A stretch of 7,584 nucleotides of DNA from JBJEFI01 sp051873875 (GTDB lineage: Bacteria; Bacillota; Bacilli; Bacillales; Bacillaceae_G). The translations under genes were made by a program, and so were the position numbers. The notes beneath the pieces were generated by a model. It did no database searches. It was not told the DNA's origin and was given only the letters and a program-made list of their open reading frames with translations. The DNA lies in contig JBJEFI010000106.1 of assembly GCA_051873875.1 (NCBI GenBank), forward strand, positions 1-7,584. The letters run 5' to 3'. This document shows positions 1 through 5,987 of this stretch, piece by piece. Every line of letters begins with the position of its first letter. Within the stretch, counting starts at the first letter, position 1.

Positions 1-348
1 GATAAATGAAAAATACTTGTAATATTTCTTATTAGTATTTCTTAATTCTTCTACTTTTCTGTTGAATTCCTCCATATTCTCTTCTCGAATAATATCAAAA
101 TACTCAATAAAAGTTGCAGTTCTCTCTTGCATTTGATTAAAAATATCTAATAATTCATTAAACAACCACATCTTTCTATTATCGACAATACTAGCCTTTT
201 CCATCATCATCAATAAAACACCATATGTAGACCTACTAACTGTTTCTTTATGAACAAATTCATGTTTTAATATTTGTTTCAAATTCTTTTTTTCTATCAA
301 CACACTAATATGGGTATCATTTGAGAATGCATAATTTCCTTCTCTCAT
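1..348 (-). CDS. Partial protein with HExxH motif, possible zinc metallopeptidase-like (C-terminus beyond window)
   Basis: The first 116 codons of a gene that runs off the left edge. I do not recognise the family. The reading frame opens with ATG at 348-346; an in-frame TAA lies two codons upstream, so this is the first possible ATG. A Shine-Dalgarno-like AGGTG sits at 359-363, 10 nt upstream. Residues 29-33 read HEFVH, an exact HExxH motif as found in zincin metallopeptidases, inside a likely helix. Glu75 or Glu82, in a following helix around the stretch QERTATFIEYF, could be a third zinc ligand. The rest of the visible part is helical and charged, with no signal peptide or membrane segment, so it is probably cytoplasmic. 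It is AT-rich like the recombinase genes and lies about 400 bp downstream of them on the same strand, fitting cargo of the mobile element, although it could be a neighbour gene. Five-residue HExxH matches occur by chance, so the peptidase role is an inference. Confidence 0.72.
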   Translation of the reverse strand, partial: MREGNYAFSNDTHISVLIEKKNLKQILKHEFVHKETVSRSTYGVLLMMMEKASIVDNRKMWLFNELLDIFNQMQERTATFIEYFDIIREENMEEFNRKVEELRNTNKKYYKYFSFI

Positions 349-455
349 TAATTATCAACACCTATTCTTTTTTAGTAAGTATAATCTAAATGAATATTAA
401 TCATGAAAACTTTAAAGATGAACGATATTACCTTTTTATATGTAGAATTATATAA

Positions 456-489
456 CAAAATAACCTTGTTTTTTCATCGGGTTATTGTG
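456..489. repeat. Imperfect 10-bp inverted repeat with 14-nt loop
   Basis: CAAAATAACC at 456-465 pairs with GGTTATTGTG at 480-489, nine of ten positions matching. On the minus strand the second arm is followed by TTATATAATT, not a clean T-run, so it is at best a weak terminator for the recombinase operon. It abuts the next hairpin, the two sharing bases 488-489. It could equally be a protein-binding palindrome. Confidence 0.45.
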
Positions 490-526
490 TTAGTGAAGGA
501 AGACATTCCAACTAACAGAATTTTTT
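488..526 (+). terminator. Hairpin followed by T-run, terminator-like on the plus strand
   Basis: Outer arms TGTTAGT (488-494) and ACTAACA (511-517) are perfectly complementary. Inside them GGAA (498-501) and TTCC (506-509) pair around a GACA loop, with a small asymmetric bulge. A run of six T follows at 521-526 on the plus strand, three bases after the stem. This has the shape of a rho-independent terminator for plus-strand transcription, yet no plus-strand gene is visible upstream of it. It may instead stop antisense transcription or be part of an element end. Confidence 0.4.
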
Positions 527-530
527 ATCA

Positions 531-548
531 TTCATTTTTATAAATGAA
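531..548. repeat. Perfect 7-bp inverted repeat with 4-nt loop
   Basis: TTCATTT (531-537) and AAATGAA (542-548) flank TTAT. It lies just beyond the T-run of the preceding hairpin, making a cluster of three palindromes within 100 bp. It is AT-rich, so a weak hairpin in RNA; a DNA-binding palindrome is also possible. Confidence 0.35.
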
Positions 549-750
549 CAGGCTTTATTTTAAATAGAGAAACTTTTTTAAAAACCACACCTTCATAAGG
601 AAGAAATGGATCTGTGAAACTATCGATTAATATTATATAGACAAAAACTATGATCCTGTTTTAGTTACTAGTTCTTAAAAGCAGGCTCTAATTCTTTTAG
701 AAATAAATAGTGTTATTGACAACATTAATACAATGACTTTTGTTATAAAA

Positions 751-1473
751 TTAAAAGATGTCTGAGAATTCATCTGCTAAAGTTTTTTCTTTTTTTAATG
801 GAATAACGTTATCCTTATCTTTTTTAGATGTTTCTAGCTTTGTTTCATACCAATTGTAAAAATCTAAAGGATTGATGAAGATATTTTCTAAAGCGTTTTT
901 AACAATGCTTGTCTGTTTTTGACCGGTGTCTAAATGATTAACTAATGGGACTGCTTTGTTTGAGCTGTATCTTAGCAGTTTAAATAAAAGATCTTGAAGA
1001 TATTCAAACCGATTTTCTGATTCAGAAAGTTTGCTCTTGTATTCTTGTACTTTTGCTTCGCTTTCAGTGAGTTTTAGTTCTAACATTTTTCTTCTTTCAA
1101 TATTTTTATAAAATTTACGTTCAACCACAATTAATTCCTTAATTAATACTTCTTTATCATCATAATGCTTATTAATCATGTTGGTGAAATTTGGGATATC
1201 GTCATTTGGAAATTCCGCAGTGGATACTCTAGAAGTAAAGACGCTATTGGCTTTATCAATCATTATTCTTCCTAGCCGATTTTTCTTTCTCCAAAAATCT
1301 TCTCCGGTTACAGTAGGGAAACGACCTTGTTGAACTAGTTCCTTGTTGAATTGATACATTTCACCGTATTTAATTTTCCCATTGATTTGTTTCTCTGTTT
1401 TAAATAAATAAATAAGATAATTAATCTCCTTTTCAGTTAATTTTGTTTTACGTCCGACTTTATTGGCCATCAT
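751..1473 (-). CDS. Coiled-coil accessory protein of the recombinase operon (TnpC-like position)
   Basis: Last gene of the four-gene operon, 240 aa. The start (tandem ATG ATG at 1473-1468) has a strong GGAGG at 1480-1484, six bases upstream. It overlaps the end of the preceding recombinase gene by 14 bp, so translation is probably coupled. The N-terminus is basic (GRKTKLTEKE, residues 7-16), followed by a mixed helical region to about residue 80 that may bind DNA. Residues about 105-168 are a long charged, heptad-like stretch rich in Glu, Lys and Leu, typical of a coiled coil, and the C-terminus is acidic. In Tn554-type transposons a short coiled-coil protein, TnpC (about 125 aa), is encoded last after two tyrosine recombinases and affects the efficiency and orientation of transposition; position and shape fit that role here, although this protein is nearly twice as long. 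There are no catalytic motifs or membrane segments. The role is inferred from context; homology to TnpC is not shown. Confidence 0.85.
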   Translation of the reverse strand: MMANKVGRKTKLTEKEINYLIYLFKTEKQINGKIKYGEMYQFNKELVQQGRFPTVTGEDFWRKKNRLGRIMIDKANSVFTSRVSTAEFPNDDIPNFTNMINKHYDDKEVLIKELIVVERKFYKNIERRKMLELKLTESEAKVQEYKSKLSESENRFEYLQDLLFKLLRYSSNKAVPLVNHLDTGQKQTSIVKNALENIFINPLDFYNWYETKLETSKKDKDNVIPLKKEKTLADEFSDIF

Positions 1474-3211
1474 TATGAACCTCCAGTATTTTTAAATCTG
1501 CAATTTCTTTGACGCTATCTTTAATCTGATAGGAAATAGATTTCAGTTTGTTAAGATTTGTTGGATTAACTCTAGAAAATTCGTCGGATAGCATAATGGA
1601 ATGTAAATTTTTCATGAAAGTAATCAATTCCTTAATGTTTTTTTTCCTGTTAGCTAACTTTTCTTTAACAATATGAGATTTTTCAGCTAATTCTTCTGAA
1701 GTAATTCTCCAGTGATTACAAAAAATACAATCCTCGGTTTCACAACGTTGTTGTTCATCTGAACAATACCCTACGTCTTTTAAAGTTTTTTTACAATCCG
1801 GAGTAGTAGGAGGTCTAAATGCTTTAAGCGATATGTCATTCGGAATATGAGGAGCTAAATCTAAAGAAGTTCTCGAAAACACTTTCTTTTTTTTATCTTC
1901 TGAAAAACTAATTTCTGTATTCGATTGATAGGATTGTGCAAACTTAAATTTTTGTAGTAACGCAAAGACTTCAGAATCTATCCAGTATTCAGTATGGTGA
2001 GCATAGTTCAATTGCATAGAAATGGTTTTATGATTTGCTAACCTAGCAATTTCAATAGGTGATATCCCTTGCATCATTAAAGAAAATATGGCTAAATGTC
2101 TTGTGTCATTTGGGCGAAGTTGGTTTTCTAATGGGATATAAAACCCATATTTTTGTTGAACAATTTCTTCGTAAAATTTTTCAATCAATAATTGTAATTG
2201 TTGGATGTTAAAAACATTAACATTTATTTTATGTGATTCTCTTATTTTACGAATAAAATCTGTACTAGTTTTTAAAATTGAATTGTAGGAAATAAGAGTG
2301 CCACTAGCACCAAACTTATCGGTTGCACGAATGTAAGTAGAAAGTAATTCAAAGGTAATTTGATCAATTCGGACTTTATCTACTACATTTGGATGTTTTT
2401 TCGGATATTTATGTCTTGGTAAATATAAATAATAGTTTCCTTCTCCTGCGGAAAGGCAGTCTCTTTTTATTGAACAAAATTCAGAAGGTCGAATAGGAAT
2501 AATTGTTGTGAGTTTCCACCAAATTATAACCGGATAGTACAAGAATTTTTCATTAACATACTCCATGTTTTTGCTAGGATTGGATTTAATTTCTTGATAA
2601 TAAATATCGATACTTTGTGAAAAAATTAATATGTCTTTGGAAGGCGGTAAAGCACGATAACTCTTTTTTCTTACGATTTTTTTCTTTAAATTAAGGAGTG
2701 GTTTTATATAAACTTCTCCGGCTTCAATATCAGCGTAATCCAAGAAATTTAAAATTACATAGATTATATGCTGTTTTTCCTTATTTGAAATAGTTTGTGT
2801 TGATGTTAACCACTTTACAAATTCTTCAACTTTTTCTTGATCAAACCCATTGGTATAATTTAAAAAATTTAGTAATCTTGAATAATATCCAGCGACTGTA
2901 GAAACATGATATTTTGAAATCAGTTCAGCTATCCAGCACTTTATAACAATTAGAAAATTATTTGGAAGGTGATTAACGGCATTGTATGTTTTCGGTTTTT
3001 TAAAATTAAATCTTCTCTTTAAGCCAGTATTTAAATTGTCTTTATAAAAAATCCACACATCATCGTTAAATTCACCACTATAATGCAAGGGTTCATTTTT
3101 AAGTATTTTTATGGCTTCATTAATACTCTCAATTGCTAAAAATGACGAATCAGAAAGTGATTCAATTTCTACAGCAATTGGTGAAAGTAGACTAGTTTGT
3201 TCAATATTCAT
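1460..3211 (-). CDS. Tyrosine recombinase/integrase with C-terminal Cys cluster (TnpB-like)
   Basis: Site-specific DNA recombinase, 583 aa with the start chosen here. The frame is open to 3238, but ATG at 3211 is preceded by GAGGTG (3219-3224) at 7-nt spacing and lies 4 bp after the stop of the upstream gene; the earlier ATG has no such site. Numbering from 3211: an N-terminal SAM-like, core-binding region occupies about residues 80-165 (ISKYHVSTVAGYYSRLLNFL). The catalytic domain shows Arg241 (IPIRPSEF, the conserved first Arg), then NDTRH at 368-372 in place of HxLRH, with Arg371 kept and the His replaced by Asn368, His394 in LANHKTIS, and the nucleophile Tyr403 in QLNYAHH. After it come five cysteines (473, 483, 490, 495, 498; spacing C-x9-C-x6-C-x4-C-x2-C), a likely zinc-binding knob, then a Lys-rich helical tail. 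The length and layout match TnpB of Tn554 (about 630 aa). It is expected to act in the nucleoid with the two other recombinases. Confidence in the family is high, in the exact subfamily moderate. Confidence 0.9.
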   Translation of the reverse strand: MNIEQTSLLSPIAVEIESLSDSSFLAIESINEAIKILKNEPLHYSGEFNDDVWIFYKDNLNTGLKRRFNFKKPKTYNAVNHLPNNFLIVIKCWIAELISKYHVSTVAGYYSRLLNFLNYTNGFDQEKVEEFVKWLTSTQTISNKEKQHIIYVILNFLDYADIEAGEVYIKPLLNLKKKIVRKKSYRALPPSKDILIFSQSIDIYYQEIKSNPSKNMEYVNEKFLYYPVIIWWKLTTIIPIRPSEFCSIKRDCLSAGEGNYYLYLPRHKYPKKHPNVVDKVRIDQITFELLSTYIRATDKFGASGTLISYNSILKTSTDFIRKIRESHKINVNVFNIQQLQLLIEKFYEEIVQQKYGFYIPLENQLRPNDTRHLAIFSLMMQGISPIEIARLANHKTISMQLNYAHHTEYWIDSEVFALLQKFKFAQSYQSNTEISFSEDKKKKVFSRTSLDLAPHIPNDISLKAFRPPTTPDCKKTLKDVGYCSDEQQRCETEDCIFCNHWRITSEELAEKSHIVKEKLANRKKNIKELITFMKNLHSIMLSDEFSRVNPTNLNKLKSISYQIKDSVKEIADLKILEVHNDGQ

Positions 3212-3215
3212 TCGT

Positions 3216-5987
3216 TTACACCTCACTCTTATTAGCATTATTGTTATAAGTCTTGTATTTATTTAACTCTGAAATGGAAATTTGCTTCATTTTTTCTTTA
3301 AGAGCTTGACTTCCACCTTCTATAAATTGATAAACACTCTCTTTACCAAACTTTTCAGTAGCTTTCATCCACTGATCTATTTCAATGGAAAAAATATTAG
3401 CTATTTTTGTCTTTTCGGCTTCATAGTTCTGTTTTTCTAGATTTGTAAGTTGTTGAACCCTATTAGTCAAACTTTCAGCAAGTGAAGAGAGGGAGTAAAA
3501 ATTAGGGACTGACATCGAACAATTTCTGCATGCAATATTATGTTTGTTGCAATTCTCTAGCCCTATAAGGCACTGCACATGGTCTTCTTTGCTAGGCAAT
3601 AATTGTGTATTAAGCTTAAACATATAATCAGCTGCTTCCTCAAATCCCATCCTTAAAATCATGTCAGAAACTTTTTTCTTTTCTGCTTGTATAGTATTTA
3701 AGAAGCCAGCAGTACATTCGATATTGTAAATATCTCCGAACATTTTTTTTAACGTGACTATCTCTTCGGTTCTTTTTTCACGATTATTTTTATTTCCAAA
3801 TAGGACTTCAGCAAATAAATCAGGGATGTATCCAAAGTGTTCTCTGATAAATAATTGGTGCGTTAAATCATTTAACTCTTCTTCGGGTATAAAAATATAA
3901 ATATTTGTAGTTTCAAAGTCAAAGTGTGCACGTAGACGCTGGGCTACTTCCAGTGCAGCCTGTGTGTGCCCTTTTTTTACAAGCAAGTAATATGTATAGG
4001 ATAATAAAGAACGATTCATTTTCCTGTTTTCAAATATGAATTTCGTATTAAAGCCATTGAAAAAAGTCGACTGATATCTTGACGCAAACTCGTTTCTAAT
4101 TGAATTAAAAGTAATCAGGTAGTCACTATTCGGTGTGGTGGTAGCCCTGCGTAATTCACAAAGAACTGCTGCGGTAGCTAAAGAAAGGGTTACATCTTTC
4201 GAACAAAAAAATTGGTTAGTTGCATTCGTTTTAGTTGTTTTTAAGTCTTTACGCATTACTTGATGAATGATACGGCGAGCATCTTCGTAACTTAAATCAT
4301 TTTCTTCTAACCATTCCAAATTAATATTTGGAACCGAAATTTCAGTTAGATCAATCTTTGGAAATCTAATAACATCCTTATGACGCCAAGCATTGTTAAG
4401 GTGTACGAGTACATAAAGCCAAGAAGAGTCATAGTTGTAAGCCATTTGTTTCTTTATTTTGTTAGAAGAATTTTGAGTAATAGCAACTTGGTTTATTTGT
4501 TTTTTTACATCTTCTATGGCTTTTCTTTTATGTAAAGGTAAATTGGTGGCGAAATTGAATAATGATTTATAATCTTCGTAATCATAAATTGTTCTGTCTT
4601 TGGGAATAATCTCCTTTTGGTATGGATTTATGATACGGTCTAATTTAAATAGTTTCTTTTTGTTTTTTTCTATAAGTTTGTTATAAATTGTATTAATGAA
4701 GCTATAAAATATTTTCTGATACTGAAACGGAACATTTTCGTTAAATAAAGTAAGGTTTATATGATTAGCAGTCAGTTCATATATATCTTTTTCAGCAAGA
4801 AAATCCATCAGTATTTCTGTGCATTTGGTATATCTAAATATTGTGTAATGAATAGTCTCAACGCTTTCACTAGTGTTTCGTAAAACATTATGTACGAAAT
4901 TCTTCCATTCCTTGTAGGTAAATGAATCCATATTGTGAAACCTGATATTTAAACTGTTAAGAGAGTATTCGTAGGCATCTATATTGTCTGAAAGTGAGGA
5001 GATTACTTTTTTGAGTTCGTTCTCTTGAACAATTTCATTTACAATTGACTTGGGATAGATATATTTTATTTTTTTTTGCGGATGTATACCACGAAAAACA
5101 GTTGGTACTTTCTTTCTTGCATTAATTATTTTTGAATGTGAACTATGATATTGAAGTTCTAATAGTTTTTGAACCTCATCTGAGGTATAATATTCATCTT
5201 TAATTTTTTGTTGCTGTATCTTTAACTGATTGATGGGTTCCTTTAGGTAATGACGAATACCTCCCAATATGGTGTCAGTTAAGTTTTCTTCTTTTCTTAG
5301 AGTTTTCCATTGATTTTTAGTTAAATTTAAAAGCTTTTTTGCTTCACTAGATGAATAGTATCGTTCTGTATTGTAAACTTTTCCTTTTATTAGTGTTCCA
5401 GTACCTATGGTATTAGCGGGCAAGATGGTTTGATTATATTCTTTAATCAAAGATTCTACTATCTGTCTTGGATGGAATATATGATATTGAGATAAGTAAA
5501 TGTTGTTCACATTGTTGTTTTTAAGGATTTTTAGAAGGATTTGATTTCCTGAATTTAACTTCGAAAGTGCTTCTTCTCGACTAATATAATCTAATAAAAA
5601 CTGATTTACAGACTCTTTTGTAATGTAAGCTTCATTTGCGAATGTAATGGACTTTAAAATTTTAAGGTTCAATAAATTGAGTATGTTTTTCTTATATGTT
5701 TCTAATTTAAATTCACGTTTAAATCTATATTTATGGCTGATTAGTTTTCGGGCTGCTTGTCCGATGGTGAAACATTTATCAAGTACCTTTTTTTCTTCTT
5801 GTACATACTTTTCCAGTGAGCTTAAAACAACTTTGTTAATACCATCAGAGTCGATAATGACTTCTATAAGGCCGTCTCTTTGTAATCTTTTCAATTTGTT
5901 AGGTGAGTTTTTGACGTATGCATACGTAGGGTTATTGTATATTTGAGAAAAACTAACGAGATTTTCGGACACTTGTAGCCACCCCAT
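3216..5987 (-). CDS. Giant recombinase-like protein: tandem winged-helix modules, diverged tyrosine-recombinase domain and Cys cluster
   Basis: A 923-aa protein, second in the operon. The N-terminal third is built of about five similar units of 45-60 residues, at roughly 8-62, 72-132, 134-184, 209-252 and 266-321. Several open with a Y/F-(S/T)-x-x-E/Q-A/V-x-K-L-L type helix (YSSSEAKKLL, YTSDEVQKLL, ISREEALSKL, FTIGQAARKL) and end with an aromatic/hydrophobic strand and a helix, the pattern of excisionase/MerR-like winged helices. Residues about 335-480 look like a core-binding domain. The C-terminal domain keeps Arg535 (NNAWRHKDV), His688 and Tyr697 (AHFDFETTNIYI, same spacing as the classical H...Y box). 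The HxxR box is eroded: Arg659 in KMNRS is the nearest candidate, without the His. Four cysteines follow (806, 813, 820, 823; C-x6-C-x6-C-x2-C). The start overlaps the upstream gene by 35 bp. The ATG at 5987 has no good ribosome site, whereas GTG at 5972 (codon 6) has GGGGTGG six bases upstream and may be the true start. It probably binds element ends; whether it cleaves DNA is uncertain. Confidence 0.87.
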   Translation of the reverse strand: MGWLQVSENLVSFSQIYNNPTYAYVKNSPNKLKRLQRDGLIEVIIDSDGINKVVLSSLEKYVQEEKKVLDKCFTIGQAARKLISHKYRFKREFKLETYKKNILNLLNLKILKSITFANEAYITKESVNQFLLDYISREEALSKLNSGNQILLKILKNNNVNNIYLSQYHIFHPRQIVESLIKEYNQTILPANTIGTGTLIKGKVYNTERYYSSSEAKKLLNLTKNQWKTLRKEENLTDTILGGIRHYLKEPINQLKIQQQKIKDEYYTSDEVQKLLELQYHSSHSKIINARKKVPTVFRGIHPQKKIKYIYPKSIVNEIVQENELKKVISSLSDNIDAYEYSLNSLNIRFHNMDSFTYKEWKNFVHNVLRNTSESVETIHYTIFRYTKCTEILMDFLAEKDIYELTANHINLTLFNENVPFQYQKIFYSFINTIYNKLIEKNKKKLFKLDRIINPYQKEIIPKDRTIYDYEDYKSLFNFATNLPLHKRKAIEDVKKQINQVAITQNSSNKIKKQMAYNYDSSWLYVLVHLNNAWRHKDVIRFPKIDLTEISVPNINLEWLEENDLSYEDARRIIHQVMRKDLKTTKTNATNQFFCSKDVTLSLATAAVLCELRRATTTPNSDYLITFNSIRNEFASRYQSTFFNGFNTKFIFENRKMNRSLLSYTYYLLVKKGHTQAALEVAQRLRAHFDFETTNIYIFIPEEELNDLTHQLFIREHFGYIPDLFAEVLFGNKNNREKRTEEIVTLKKMFGDIYNIECTAGFLNTIQAEKKKVSDMILRMGFEEAADYMFKLNTQLLPSKEDHVQCLIGLENCNKHNIACRNCSMSVPNFYSLSSLAESLTNRVQQLTNLEKQNYEAEKTKIANIFSIEIDQWMKATEKFGKESVYQFIEGGSQALKEKMKQISISELNKYKTYNNNANKSEV
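3219..3224 (-). promoter_or_regulatory. Ribosome binding site that decides the start of the 583-aa recombinase
   Basis: GAGGTG lies inside the last two codons (Glu-Val) of the 923-aa gene, followed by its TAA stop and, 7 bases after the site, ATG at 3211. This arrangement favours the internal ATG over the ATG at 3238 and suggests translation re-initiation after the upstream stop. Confidence 0.7.

Larger units (their letters stand above)
349..750. other. Gene-free spacer rich in inverted repeats
   Basis: About 400 bp between the end of the coiled-coil gene and the start of the HExxH gene. I find no open reading frame longer than about 13 codons with a plausible start on the minus strand. It holds several inverted repeats: 456-465 with 480-489, 488-494 with 511-517, 531-537 with 542-548, and 672-681 with 694-702. 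Minus-strand TATAAT hexamers at 447-452 and 632-637 lack a convincing -35 box; the first could drive the HExxH gene. No stem on the minus strand is followed by a good T-run, so the end of the recombinase transcript is not clear. The spacer could contain an end of the mobile element with recombinase binding sites. Confidence 0.6.

Noticed and set aside
672..702. Inverted repeat TTCTTAAAAG / CTTTTAGAA as terminator of the recombinase operon
   Set aside because: The stem has an unpaired base, is AT-rich, and no T-run follows on the minus strand.
716..749. Plus-strand promoter with TTGACA at 716-721
   Set aside because: The nearest -10-like boxes are 7 bp (TACAAT, 729-734) or 22 bp (TATAAA, 744-749) away, outside the working range, and there is no plus-strand gene downstream.
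349..750. Small peptide genes in the left spacer (for example short frames beginning ATGAAGGTG or ATGAAAAAACAA on the minus strand)
   Set aside because: They end after about 9-13 codons and have no consistent ribosome sites or peptide features.
3212..3238. ATG at 3238 as the start of the TnpB-like recombinase
   Set aside because: It would add nine residues overlapping the previous gene but has no good ribosome site, whereas ATG at 3211 follows GAGGTG at 7 bases.
5647..5946. Plus-strand open frame of 99 codons
   Set aside because: Lies entirely opposite the 923-aa recombinase-like gene, has no ribosome binding site and no recognisable domain; it is an antisense shadow.
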